From: Diadema setosum
Taxonomy: Eukaryota; Echinodermata; Echinoidea; Diadematoida; Diadematidae
Assembly: GCA_033980235.1 (NCBI GenBank)
Contig: CM067067.1
Coordinates: 38,607,985 to 38,671,984, forward strand
Length of the DNA stretch: 64,000 nt
Direction: 5' to 3'
Shown here: one piece after another, positions 21,899 through 33,875 of the stretch
Position numbering within the stretch: the stretch's first letter is position 1
Layout: the number at the start of each line of letters is the position of its first letter
The notes under the pieces: model-generated
The model's input: only the letters and a program-made list of their open reading frames with translations
Told to the model about the DNA's origin: nothing
Databases searched by the model: none
Position numbers and translations under genes: made by a program

Positions 21899-22253
21899 TA
21901 AATTTATATTGCGCTAAATCCACTCTGTAGCGTGCTCAAAGCGCTAAATACTATTATTATCCCGGTCTCTGGATACATTATTTCCCGCCAGCACTGACAG
22001 TGCTCACTCTCCACGCCCTGGGGAGCATTCCAGCCAGTCGCCATTTTACAGGCGCGCACATGCTGATCAACCAACATAAACATTCTCATCTTACCGGATA
22101 CCCATTTATACTCCTTGGTGGAGAGTAGCAATGTGGATGAATTGCCTTGCTGAAGGGCAAACGTGTCTGACTTTGTGGGCCTCGAACCCACGAACCTAAA
22201 TCACGCTCATGCGATTCAGAAACGTGCGCTCTTACCACTCGGCCACGACACCT
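21899..22253 (-). mobile_element. tRNA-derived SINE
   Basis: On the minus strand the element begins GGTGTCGTGGCCGAGTGGTA. A box A (TGGCCGAGTGG; plus-strand 22235-22244) and a box B (GGTTCGAGGCC; plus-strand 22178-22188) form an internal RNA polymerase III promoter typical of Ser/Leu-like tRNA heads. The body follows, and the 3' tail reads TTAGCGCAATATAAATTTAT before (ATT)n. The tail resembles that of the L2 LINE at 61.6 kb (AGGGCGCTATATAAATGATC), as expected if the SINE borrows L2 machinery. It is not a functional tRNA: the acceptor stem does not close and there is no 3' trailer. Confidence 0.8.
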
Positions 22254-22334
22254 CCACGATGGGGACGGAAATGGAGGGTCCCACTAAGAAGCAAAGCTTA
22301 TATACGATATGGGACCCTCGAGGTAAATTTAGTT

Positions 22335-23454
22335 GACTTTACAGATAAACAAAAAATATATAAACCTTGACCAAGGTAACCGAATCCACGGCGTTCGAAA
22401 AAAAAAGTAAATAAATAAAATCTTGTAGCTAAAGTCCAACGGGGTCGTCTTGTTATTTCCATGGTGCAATGCAAGGGTATTGAAACGGACAGAGACGGAT
22501 TCTTTCAACTATTTACTCTAACTTATATATTTTTTTGAGGTGTTTTCCCCTCTTTTCCCTCGACAAATAAGGCGCTCGTCTTTTGCATGCACATGTCAAT
22601 TGGAGCATTCATCCTCATGCTTCGATTATAAATCATATTCATGTAACGAGTCAAGCGTCATCAGTGAATGTAGGCCCCTACTGGAATCAACAGACATTTT
22701 TTTTTTATCAGAAGCATTTTTTTTCTCTCTCTTGATAACAGGACACAAAGTTTCAGTGTACTTTCTACCTGGTCTGCTTCACATTAACAGACAAAACTGA
22801 GACATAAAAAATAATGATTGAAATGGGTCATGTTATATAGTCGTGGCAAACATCCCTAATGGCACGCCAGTAACAGGCATGTCTTAATATTTAATGACTA
22901 ACACCAGGTATCCTTGGACGGTAGTCACAGCAAAAAAAAAAAAAAAAAAAAGAAAATGTAGATATCTCTACACCTTAATCAACACGATATTGAAAATTGA
23001 GTAATCAAGTCACGTGCCGTATGAGTCACAATATCATGCTATTGTAGTAATAAATTTTGACATTAGGTTGTTTCTTTCTCTGACATCATCCTTATTTTTA
23101 TTTTTATTTATTTATTCATTTTTTTTTCATCATCTATAAGGTCAGATCACGATATTAAAAAAAAAGATCCAAGAGTAAGTGTGGTAATAGTCTTCTCATT
23201 TTCTGGTTTCGTTTTTGACATTGGCTTTTTTGGTTCCATTTTTGCAAACTAGCTACTCAGCGTGAAGAAGGGAAAACGAGAATTCTTGCTTTAATATCAC
23301 GGTTCTATATGGACAGATCATTGGGATTGCGTCGTTAAGATTCACTTCTTCTGATCATATACGCGGTCCCCTTCATGTTCCCAATAAACGAAATAATCAA
23401 ACAAATATGACAGCTTAATATGGTCAATCAACACAAGGAGTTCAACACAAAAGA

Positions 23455-23535
<81 letters not shown>

Positions 23536-23928
23536 GCTATGTATGTGTTCACATACAAAGAGAAACAAACATGTGCAAATTACAAAAGTTGATATAATTA
23601 TGGTTTGTTTTTTCCTTGAATAGGTTTTACCTCTTGAGTTATCTTTGATAGATGCCATGTATGCTGCCAGCGTCTGAGCGATAAGTTTAAACACATCTTA
23701 CTGATTGTCATAAATCATGTTTCCTGAAGTTGCACGCTGTCTGGACTTCTTGACTGCCCGACAAACTCATAAGAGCTTGTCTACTTACAAAAAAAAAAAA
23801 AAATGTGTAGTGAAAATCTCGACTAATGACTTCTGACGATATAGAGCATCCCTCAATCTTGCGCAGTGTCGCGAATAAATTGTGCTTATTTTGATTTATT
23901 TAGTGTGGCCACTGAACGAAACTACTAC
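22335..23928. other. no gene seen; spacer with A-runs and CA/TA repeats
   Basis: A poly-A run at 22932-22951 and the CA/TA microsatellite at 23459-23537. Open frames here are F/S/L-rich chance frames. If the signal-peptide exon is real, this is part of its first intron. Confidence 0.5.
23459..23537. repeat. (CA)n(TA)n compound microsatellite
   Basis: CA units with one AAA interruption, followed by TA units. Confidence 0.97.
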
Positions 23929-24195
23929 CCCTACTGGAAAGAACACAGTATCCCACAGTGTGAACACAGTGTGAAATCTCTCCACACTGTTAAATTCGAG
24001 CGTTTTAACAGTGTGAACACAATGTGACTCAGCAATTCAAAGTGTGAAACAAAGCATCACTATGTGAACACTCTGTGAAAACCACACCACAGTGTGAAAT
24101 CATTTTCACACTGTTAAATTCGTGCATTTTCACATAGTCGACTACGTGAACACACTGTGAACACACTGTGGGTCGCTGTGTTCTTTCCAGTAGGG
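23929..24195. mobile_element. 267-bp MITE with perfect 20-bp TIRs and CACAGTGTGAA clusters
   Basis: The left end CCCTACTGGAAAGAACACAG (23929-23948) is exactly inverted at 24176-24195. Between them are at least eight CACAGTGTGAA, CACACTGTTAAA or TGTGAACACA units in both orientations. The perfect TIR suggests recent activity. No target duplication is obvious (left flank ACTAC, right flank ACAAT). No coding capacity. Confidence 0.85.
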
Positions 24196-24855
24196 ACAAT
24201 TTAATGCGTTTGAGCAAGCTACCGACGGCTTTAGGTCCCTCCCGAGGGGCATGCGAAGGGAGGATAAAGTGGCACGCCGAAAACCTAACTGTTGCTGCCT
24301 GCATACAATAGAGGCTTGGTGATCTTATTCACTTAGCCTGAACGATTCCCATTTTTTTTTGAAAGTTGTTTATTTGTTTGGATTTAGATAGATCTCACAC
24401 CGTCAACAATTATATCAATACAAAAAATAAAGATTATCGAAAGCCCAAGCCAGATATTTCGTTGTGATAAGAAGTTAAAGATAATCCATATAGAAAGTGA
24501 AGGGAAGGGAGGGTGGGCATTTAAGGGATTCAACACTCCATGGACAGGTTATGCTAAGTTTTGATTATATGTATTTAAAATTAATGAAAGTCCCTATCAA
24601 CTGTCTTGCCGGAAAGATTTAATAAGAGAAAATACATTCTTCGCTCTTTAGTTATGGACAGACCAAGATAATAGGTTATGAAAGTTTGTTTCCCATCAGT
24701 ATTAACATTTTTATAAATGTTTGAAGCAATAAACGTCTTCCTCTTTATTGAGTATTAGTGTTTTAGTGTTTACTTCTGTGATAATACCCAGACTTGCTCC
24801 TCAGCTACTATCATAAGAGGCCAAAATAATGATAACAACAAAATTGGTTTTAACA

Positions 24856-25089
24856 GTTCGTTATTGCAAAGGTTCGTTTATCCGGAAACGATATAAGGTT
24901 CGTAATTCCGAAGGTTTGTTAGTGTGCACCTACCTCTTTATTTTCAGATAAACTAACCTTATTTTACTTTCAGATCAATTAATGAATCTTCGCAATAACG
25001 AGAGCCTTATTTCATTTTCGGATCAACGAACTTTCGGAATAGCGAGCCTTTGTTTATCTTCGGATAAACGAACCTTCGGAATAACGAAC
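24856..25089. repeat. GTTCGTTATTCC-family palindromic repeat, copy 1
   Basis: The left half carries GTTCGTTATTGCAAAGGTTC and GGTTCGTAATTCCGAAGG. The right half is the inverse, with ACGAACCTTCGGAATAACGA. Several short inverted units separated by TTATTTCATTTTCGG suggest a MITE built from nested palindromes. Copies 2 and 3 lie 3 and 4 kb downstream. Confidence 0.7.
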
Positions 25090-25150
25090 ATCACAGACAT
25101 TCCATGCGCACAGACCCGGAAATTAGCACCTAATCCAACTCCGAAAATTG

Positions 25151-25185
25151 CACACACACACACACACGCACACACACACACACAC
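25151..25185. repeat. (CA)n microsatellite
   Basis: CA dinucleotides with one G substitution. Confidence 0.95.
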
Positions 25186-26296
25186 CTGAGTGCACAGTTC
25201 CAATCCTTATACTCCAATTAAATGACATTAAATTTTACTATTAAATTATACTTCAATTAAATTTTTCAATTTTCAATTCAAATGAAATGTAATTTCCAAT
25301 AACACATACAACTGTATTTGTTATCGCATTCCCAAAGCATACAAAAAGTACAATGTATTACAACAAAAGAATATGCGTGCCTTACGGAACAAATTGTTCA
25401 AAATAATTGCGTCAGTGGTTGTTTATCTTTGTCTTACAACATTAATTGCGAGTCGTCCACTAGGTTAATATTTGCATCTTCAAAATGCATTCTCTTTTTT
25501 TTTTCTTCAATACATTCTTTTTTTTCCGTTTCCATCAAAGACGTGCGAGTGTGTGTGTGTGACCATTTGAGCAAAGCATGCACTTCTCTCCATTTTCCCA
25601 CTTTTATCACCATAGTTCAGGTTGATACCAAGACATACATAAAACAGTAATTTTTAAAATAGGTATTATCAGCACTATCCAACTTATAGTACACTATACC
25701 ATGAGTAGAGTTGTGTTACTACGAATGCCATTCTTTTTTTTTAATGATGTAACTCTCAGTTGCCATAGCCCCTATATGGTTTTGCGACTACATGCTTTTT
25801 TTTTAGGTCGCTACCTTTACAGGACCTTGTTCCTCAACAATGTTCACGAATGTAACATGTCAGAAAAATGTATAATTTCCGTTTTTTCACATGAAAATAT
25901 AAGCACGTTACCACTTATGCGTCGGATAAGACGTATGCGATTCTTGTCTGTATCGTGACACTGGCTGTTTGTATTTCGTGCTCATCTTGTCCTCCGTCTG
26001 TTGGTCGTTTGCTATATCTTCGTTGTTGTTGTTGTTGTTTTGGCACTAAACATCGAGACTTACTTTCCCTCTTCCTCCCTCTCTCTCCCTCTCTCATCAA
26101 TCTCTACTTGCAATCATTTCAGATAATAACTTTCAATATTAACCTGGCCTTGCTTTATTTTCATTACTATCATTTTTGCGTTTCGGGTTGCCTTGCGTTT
26201 CCGTTCCTTGAATAGATCACCGGGTACATCAATTTCATGGTAAAAGAGTAGACAATATCTCAATTTTCATCTTCTGTCCTTCAGTAAAACGTCTTT
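25186..26296. other. no gene seen; AT-rich spacer
   Basis: T-runs and a (GTT)n run near 26024-26039. No recognisable element and no frame with protein-like composition. Confidence 0.5.
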
Positions 26297-26488
26297 TTAC
26301 AGAGCCTTGGCCATGACCACATTTCGTTGGCAACACCGAGCTGGAAAGTTAAGCGAGAGTGCCTCATTACTTTCACTTTTGTCGCGAAGTAAACGCTCGA
26401 TTTGCTCTGACGTGTGATTCTCGTATAACTTGCCTGATAGCGAAGTAGCGTCAAGGCCATAGCGTCCACACACAGCGTATTCGCCCAT
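26297..26488 (-). CDS. coding-like island, 63-codon ORF, strand uncertain
   Basis: The minus-strand frame from ATG 26488 begins MGEYAVCGRYGLDATSLSGK, continues with SEQIERLLRDKSESNEALSL and ends MAKAL. Its balanced composition and clear GC enrichment differ from the flanks. An acceptor-like CGCTCAG precedes the ATG. The TAA stop overlaps a donor-like CT|GTAAAA, so it could be an exon. The plus strand also has a good acceptor (TTTTTACAG at 26294-26302) opening a different frame, so the strand is not settled. The family is not recognised. Confidence 0.3.
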   Translation of the reverse strand: MGEYAVCGRYGLDATSLSGKLYENHTSEQIERLLRDKSESNEALSLNFPARCCQRNVVMAKAL

Positions 26489-28029
26489 TCTGAGCGATTA
26501 ATCACAAAGCTAATCAACAAGTAATCCATTGGCGAAACCGAATAAACGCACTTTTTGTGAGAGAAGATGAGGTATTGGCTTACGCTAGGTCATGTGTTGT
26601 GACATTTGCCGCGCTTTCGCGAAAGGTCGACAAATGAGCCATCGGTTACACTCAGCTATGCACTCGTCTGTCGCATCATCCTTTGTCCTACTGATTTGTT
26701 TAATCTCTTAAGAGCAGAGGATTTCGTCCATTTCTTTCATCCTGTTATCGTTTCCTTCCACCAAATTTCATTCTTGCCTTGGCTCTCTTTCCCTTCCCCT
26801 TACCCCCGTAAACTATTCTCTCTCTATCTTTCTTGACCTCACTTAACATTCGCCTCCTTCGCTCTGTTTTTTTCTCCTTTAGTATCTTTCAGTATGATTC
26901 ACTCTCATTGATCACGTGTGTGTCCCCTCCTTTTGACATTCTTCTTGCTCTATTCATGTTCTGTGTAATGCGTATTGTCATTGGTGAATCTAATCGTGAA
27001 ATCAATAAATTTTTACGTGAACATTTTCCTAGAATTAATATCCTGCAATAGCCACTAACAATGATTAGGTTCTTCTGTGCGCGCGTTTTCGCTGCGATGA
27101 ATGGTGTTATTGTCTATCGAAAGCACTCCGAAAAGCTTGATGATTAGGCACAATTACAGACCACTTGACAGTGTCTTGGGCGTTGAGTCCGGAAATTTGA
27201 GACATTTAGTCAAAGGTACATCGTTAAAGAAACGATCAGTCAAAGAATGCCCATCAGCTACCTTAATTTTTTTAGGAAAACATTAAGTATCAGTACTATG
27301 GTGCCAATCCATCTGGTGAATGAATACTTACAGGTCGTACATCCTTATAGCAAACGTCATGAAATTTTACATTCACGGTTGAAGAGTGATGTCTCCTAGC
27401 AACGTGTATGGAGTCATACGGTAATACACCCGAGAGTATTTTAAAAGAAATGGAAAACTAATCTCATATTAGTCGAGAATATATTCTCCCTTTGTACGGA
27501 GAATAACGGCTGCACTTCCTGCGGGGTCCTAATAAATTCTTTGGAAATCTGTCAAGTGTCTGTAGTATTTATTCTTCCACCATCATAAAGAAGTTTCCAG
27601 CTTTATTATTCCGAGCAAAGGTCTGAATTACCTACCTTTACACAATGTACCAGCTCATTAAAGAAATCAAAATTTCAAGATTATAAATGGGACACTCGAA
27701 CTTCATAGAAATATTGAACCTGTATCTTGGGCGAAATAGATGTATATGCAATCATGTTAATCGTGTTAATGATAATTGGTATAGCTAAATGAACACCCGT
27801 ATTCAGAAGTAATGTATTTGCTTGATTAGTAATTTTCCACACATGAAATAGTAAACTTTTATACTCATCAATATATATTATCTTCGCCATTCCATTCAAA
27901 CTGTCGGCTATAAAGCCACTGTTCTCTGTCTAACTTTTTCTCTGTACATGGATCTATTTCTGTTCGTGTGTCTTTTGCTCAATTATTAGTTAAACGATCG
28001 ATACATGCGGTATCTTTGAATGGAGGGAT
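26489..28029. other. no gene seen; spacer
   Basis: Pyrimidine-rich tracts (26760-26900) and AT-rich sequence. A half X-box CCTAGCAAC at about 27394 lacks its left half-site. No recognisable element. Confidence 0.5.
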
Positions 28030-28370
28030 GTTCGTTATTCCAAAGGTTCGTTAATCCCAAAATGAAATAAAATTCGTTAATCCGAATATTTGTGGCGCTT
28101 TTCTAAATGTTCGTTATTCCGAAGAAAAGAAAGAAGAAAAGAAAGTGCATACTAAGTAACCTTCACGGAAATTACAAACATTATTCAGTTTTTCGTTTAC
28201 CGAACCTCCATCTTGGGAATAACGAACTTTATTTCATTTTCGGATTAACGAACCTTCGGAATACGAGCATCATTTTATTTTTCGATTATTCGATGAACAA
28301 ATCTTCGGAGAATCTTATTTCATTTTCGGATTAACGCATCTTCGTGACAACGAATCTTTGGAACAACGAA
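28030..28370. repeat. GTTCGTTATTCC-family palindromic repeat, copy 2
   Basis: Starts GTTCGTTATTCCAAAGGTTC and ends with inverted units (CGGATTAACGAACCTTCGG). A purine-rich AAGAAAAGAAAG stretch lies inside. Confidence 0.7.
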
Positions 28371-28977
28371 GGGTAACTCCTCGAATCGTGCCCCTCCAAT
28401 CATTAAATCTTCCATCTCGTGTGTAGAAAGATGAGTAAATAAACGATCTATTTAACGATATGGCATTAGAATATACACTATTCAAATCGCACAATCATTG
28501 ACAATCTAAGATTATTTGGTCAAACCTGTATGTTCCGAATGCTTACAAATAACGTTTCAGATACTACTACAGTTTTTGTGAAATCATTTTTGTCTTTAGA
28601 TTTTATATGATGTTTACAACGGGTATCCATTAGCATATAATATTAATACTTTTTAAAATTCGAGACGTTTTGAAATAAAAACAAAAGTCTAAAAAGACGT
28701 TTGGAAATTAAAAACCTTTAAAAACCTCTGAACCTCTTAAATGCAAACAAACAAATAAACAACAACAAACAAGCACTCAGACTTTTTAGACTTTTAATGA
28801 ACATCACCAATTTACACTTTGCAGCAATTTAGCCGTCAATATTTTGTTCTGAAGAAAAATTCGTGAGGCTTGATAGTACTGAAGTTACGCCTTATGGAAA
28901 AGAGTCTTTTTTTTTCCATCTAGAACCTATTTCTCTTCGAAAACTATATTATCGGTGTTCTGCTGGCACAATGATTA

Positions 28978-29294
28978 TAGTTTGTTATTCCAAATTTTCA
29001 TTAATTCCAAAGTGAATAAGGTTCGTAATTCCGAAGGTTCGTCTGTACACACCTTAAAATCATTTCGTTTTCTGATTAAAAAAACAAAACCTTGTTTCAT
29101 TTCTGGATCAACAAACCTTCGGAATAACGAACCTCGTTTTCATTTTCTGATGAGAGAATCTTTGAAATAACGAACCTTCGCACTAACGCCACAAATTGCT
29201 CAGATTTGCGAATGTTTTGTAATAACGAACCTTCGGAATAACAACCTTATTTCATTTTCAGAGTCACGATTTGCCTGTACACGGAATAACGAAC
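28978..29294. repeat. GTTCGTTATTCC-family palindromic repeat, copy 3
   Basis: The left end is GTTTGTTATTCCAAATTTTC. The right end, GGAATAACGAACATCACGG, is nearly the same as the end of copy 1, which helps fix the family boundary. Central units CTTCGGAATAACGAACC recur four times. Confidence 0.7.
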
Positions 29295-29495
29295 ATCACG
29301 GACACATTGCCTCTGACTGATATACATTCATGATGACGTAACTCATACTACGAAATTTCCCTAATGTTGATTATCATACCTTCGCATCATGACATGTCAA
29401 CGGTCAAGGACAAAAATATACCTTCCTCATGCAGGAGTAATGATTATGCAGACTTGTCAAAACGAGTCATGTATAGATAGAGTCATTAACAATCA

Positions 29496-29961
29496 TTAAA
29501 GGAGACCTCCGGATGATTTTCAGATTTTTACATTTGAACAACTATAAATTAGTTATACTGAGGACAGAGTTTCAGAATTTGTGATGATTGGGATAAAGAA
29601 TAAGAATATTTTCAAAATTTAGAACAAATTTCAATGAACAAGGATGATGACATTGCAGAGTCACCATAAGAATGCATGAGCTGGGGCTCAAGGAAGCAGA
29701 ACAAAAGAAGAAGGCATGCATAGATTATACACAGGTGAACTCGCAAGCAAGTGGTATTGTATTGGAAGTACACTGTTACATTTCTGAAATATGTGAACCG
29801 CCTATGCCATCATCCTTGTTTAGTGTAATTTGTGTCTTTTTTTCAAAGTATTGTTTCTCTGCTCAAGAACCACAATGAATTCCACAAATCTATACATGGA
29901 GTTGTCGATTTATGTACTACATGATGTGAAATTATGAAAATCGTCTGGAATGTCCCTTTAA
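29496..29961. mobile_element. TTAA-flanked MITE, 466 bp
   Basis: TTAAAGGAGACCTCCGGATG at the left pairs with the inverse of the right end, CGTCTGGAATGTCCCTTTAA, and similarity continues through GATTTTCA. TTAA is present at both boundaries. A 68-codon plus-strand frame inside (29672-29878) has no recognisable domain. Confidence 0.75.
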
Positions 29962-30718
29962 CAATACAAATACAGAGTGGGAAAACATTTGCATACAAGG
30001 AGAGTGATTGACACCCCTTACTGAAGATGGTCTCAAATGAGATATATGTTCATGTTACATGAATAATACATAGGTCGTATCACATTATGGTAATTTGACA
30101 GTCTCTAGTTTGGAGATTATCAGTGATGTGGATTCGATAAATCCCGTATGTCACCTGATACGGAGGTATCATGTGGAATTATCATTGAATTAGGGAAATG
30201 TAATAGGTAAGAAGTCATACGTCGTGGGATGAGAAAGTGAGAAAGAGAGGGAAAAGGGAAGTATAGGAAGCAAAGAAAATGTCCGCATTTTCAGTCCTTA
30301 TCAGTCAAGAAGCTGTAGCGTTCTGAATACAGATTATAGCGCGACTACTATAGGAAGCCAGATGGAAGCAAATATAGGAACAATTATTTCCATTCAGTCT
30401 ATAATTCTGCACCTTACTTGATGAAGAGACAGCGTACAATACGTCCGTACGTTTCTCTCTCTCCCTGTCTGATATCCCTTATTCTCTCTCCTTATTGTTG
30501 ACGTGAGTGCACGCACACTTGCTGCTGAAATGTGTTTGGCTTTTGAAATATGTAGGGAGCACATCAATATTATCTACTCTTGAGTGTTTCGTGTGTGTCT
30601 TTTTACGTGTATGCGTGTAGTCTTAGATACTGAGTGTGTGGCTGTAGAATGTATTAAGATCAAAGAGGAACGTTTGTCCTCTGCGTTGATGAGTGGAACT
30701 GACACCAAGACTGTTCAA

Positions 30719-31282
30719 TTAAAGGAAACCCAAACCCAAAGAGAAATATGAATTGAGTGAAAGCAGCAACATTAGTAGAGCACATCAATGAAAGTTTGAG
30801 GAAAATCGGCCAATCTATGCAAAAGTTATAAATTTTTACAGTTTTCTGTTGGAACCGCTGGATGAGGAGACTACTAGAGATTACTAAGTATGACGAATGT
30901 GTGGACAACAATACAAAGAAAATATAGAGGGAATTCACAAAAATTCATTCTTCATGAAAATTACACATTGACATCAACTTGATACTGACATATGTTAAGG
31001 GTAGCAATTATTCCCCCTGCTTTCTGAAAGTGGTTTGTCAAGTGCTCTTTCATTATGCTAAAAAAGTGAATTTTTTGGTGGAATTTTCTTTATATTGTTG
31101 TCCATACATACGTCATAACCTCTAGTAGTCCCCTCATCCAGCACCAAAACTTTAAAAATGCATAACTTTTGCATCGATTGTCTGATTTTCGATTTTCCTC
31201 AAATTTTCACTGATGTGTTCTACTAATGTGCATGCTGCTTTCACTCAATTCACATTGCTTTTGGGGTTTGGGTTCCCTTTAA
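30719..31282. mobile_element. TTAA-flanked fold-back MITE with ~170-bp arms
   Basis: The left arm (TTAAAGGAAACCCAAACCCA, then GAATTGAGTGAAAGCAGCA, then GGATGAGGAGACTACTAGAG) is repeated inverted in the right arm (CTCTAGTAGTCCCCTCATCC, then TGCTTTCACTCAATTCACA, then GGGTTTGGGTTCCCTTTAA). The unpaired centre is ~210 bp. TTAA is present on both sides. Confidence 0.85.
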
Positions 31283-31679
31283 TATATCGGAGCAGTGATC
31301 ATGCACAACCTCTAAGACTTTGCCATTGCTAGTCGGTACATAGTACATTGTATGTATGTGCCCAATGGCAAAAAAGGCTACAAACATCTTTATAACCAGA
31401 AATACAATTTTTCAGAAGATCCCAAGCCATTACCTGTACTTATACTAATCATCACATTCTTATGCAAGAAAATGATTCAAAAATGTATTTAAGAGAGCAA
31501 ATAAGCATTACATTCACTTATATGCAGTCTGTCTTTCTTGCTTTGGTCAACTGATGGTTTTCGCCTTGCAATTTGCTTAACTTTCTTTTCTTCAATGGTC
31601 AACTATGGTCATTTTATTCAAATCTCTTGAACGTATACATCACACTTTGAGAATAATATGTGGATATGAGAAACATTAT

Positions 31680-31790
31680 AGCAGCTTGTCATACATTCAA
31701 TTCAATTCAAATCAATGATCATTCATTTCCATCCAACAAAAGAATGAAACAACATACAAAGCATACACTATGACTTGAATCACATTGCTT
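31680..31790 (-). repeat. LINE-type 3' tail fragment
   Basis: ATTCAATTCAATTCAAATCA followed by CATTTCCATCCAACAAAAG. In reverse complement this is a TTGAATTGAA-tailed retroposon end, similar to the tail at 21581. No coding part remains. Confidence 0.45.
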
Positions 31791-33822
31791 TGTTAATTTG
31801 TAAGAAATAAATAATGCAGTGTGGATCATTATATAATGAAATATGTGCAACTATAAGCAAAAAAACCAACAAAAGCAAAAACATACTTTCAGTGGTTATA
31901 ACAGGAGAGTAAACATAACGATGAAAGTGGTCCGATGAAAAGCTGGGCTCGTAAAACGTGGATTATTCAGTAAGTAGAATCTATACATATACAGCTGAAA
32001 TAAAACAGTTAAAATCTAATGCAGGTTACAAGAACATTATCGTTACACACTTACATTAACTATTTCAAAGTACAAGCAAATACACATTTAGACTGAGCTA
32101 ACAACGTAACAACCTACAGGCACTATTGATTGAACCGTGTGTATCCAGAAAATAAAGTGAAAACATTGATTTGGATATTCTAGTTACAAATAAAATATCC
32201 AGAGCGTGAGAGCGTTTCAAGATAAACAGAGAGGGCGAGATAGAATAATGTTTAAAATAATCCTTAAGGGAAATAAACAAATAATGATTAGAAGAAAATA
32301 TAGGAGCGACAGAATAACGAAATAACAGTGGATGTATGAAACAGTGAGAGAAAAAGAGAAAGAGATGGAGAGAGAGAGAAAAAAAGAAGAAGAAGGAATA
32401 GACCGAGATATACAACATTAGGACTTGTAATGATGGAGTGAGCCCTGAAAAAGATACAAAGACGAACAAATTGGCATTCACTGAGGTCTTAGATGCGATG
32501 CTGGTTTTGTATCAATCTTGTCGCTGTAACAACTAATGTCAGTCTATGGTTCTATAAGTTTAGACCAGAGAGCATTTGTAAATTCCTAACAGGGCACTCA
32601 ATGAGATTGAATTACATTGATAGGATGTTGTTTGTACTCAATGCTATTGTGAGTTAAGGCCTGCCCCCCTAAATACGTGCCCTGAAATAATGTGGGTAAA
32701 GCTGTAGTTAACTGTACATCTTCTCAATAGATATTAACTTTTGAAAAGTTTTAAGCCCATCCATTAAGAATAGAAGCTCAGAGTTAGGTTCATTTTGTGT
32801 GTTTGTTAATTTTGTTTGTATGTCCATACAAGTAAACGCACAGGAGTTTGGGGCTCAGTCTCATATGAAACCAAAGTGGGACTTAAAAAAAGAGGCTTCT
32901 GTATATAAAAAAAAAAATAAAAAATCTTATCAATCCCGCGAATCTGAAATGATGCTCTTTTGGTCATCTGTTTCCTTCTATAAAAGTATCGGATTTCTGT
33001 CTCCTCATAAAAAAAAAGGAATCAAATTAGTGTTTTTGTCTCAGTATCATGCAGGGGTGTCTAGAAAGTTAGAGTGTAACTCCGCCTTTTTAGGCGTCGT
33101 GTATTTCATGCGTTGGTCTCTGATCTAAGAAACAAGGGATGAAGAAAAATGGTTCAAGGAAAGGAATGGGAATAAAAGGAAACAGCTATTTAGAAAAAAA
33201 CTTCTAAATCATGGCTTCAAAAATAAAAACATCCTTAAGTGTGACCCGCATTTTTAAATCAACAGGGATTAAGAGAACCTATAAGCTTAAATCTTGAGGC
33301 AGAATAGAAAAGCTGTCTCATGCGATCAGCAGGAGTTATCGTTCTCGTCATGCCTTTTGGTGACTGGACGGCGCCATGAATATTAAAATGTGCTATTTTT
33401 CACCCCAAAGCTCGTTAGTCAGTGGACTTATTTTCTTCTTATTCATTGTTTTCATGTTTACCGAATGCCATCTTGCAGACTGAACTTGACTGGAGTTTGT
33501 TGGAGTAAAGAAAACGGACGACCGATTTTTTTTTTTTAATCCTTGCAGTTTAAACTAATAAATGTAGACAATCAGAGAGACAATCTTTGGGAATAAGCTA
33601 GCTTTGTCTGTCTTCTCCTCAGTTTTAACCCTTCTATATAAAAATAAATGATAATAAGTAGCAAATATAAAGCAAAGTTTATAGGACATCAGGCTACGAT
33701 GAAAATAATTTGGCACCTTCAATCCCCCCTCTCTCTTTCTTTCTATATCTTTCTTCCGCACATGTGAGTTTGAAATAGCGAGTGCTTGTAGGAGAGAGAT
33801 GGAGAGAGAAAGAGAAAGTGTA

Positions 33823-33875
<53 letters not shown>

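Larger units (their letters stand above)
21567..22334 (-). mobile_element. LINE-tail/SINE composite flanked by 14-bp target duplications
   Basis: AGGTAAATTTGGTT at 21567-21580 and AGGTAAATTTAGTT at 22321-22334 differ by one base and bracket the insertion. Read on the minus strand it contains a small hairpin (GAGGGTCCCA / TGGGACCCTC, 22274-22319), the tRNA-like SINE, its (ATT)n tail, and then a LINE-type 3' end closing in AATTTGAATCTTGAATCTTG. Either a read-through transcript was inserted as a unit or one retroposon landed in another. A second example of the AATTCAATTCAA-type end is at 31690. Confidence 0.6.

Noticed and set aside
22166..22253. functional tRNA gene
   Set aside because: Box A and box B are present, but the acceptor stem does not pair and the sequence continues into a SINE body with an (ATT)n tail.
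27394..27402. second X-box
   Set aside because: Only the right half-site (AGCAAC) fits; the left half GTCTCC breaks the consensus.
24856..29294. CRISPR-like array
   Set aside because: Repeat units are inverted and irregularly spaced in a eukaryotic genome; they are a palindromic interspersed repeat.
32098..32481. 127-codon minus-strand open frame
   Set aside because: Driven by a GA-rich tract read as F/S/L; no domain, no splice sites.
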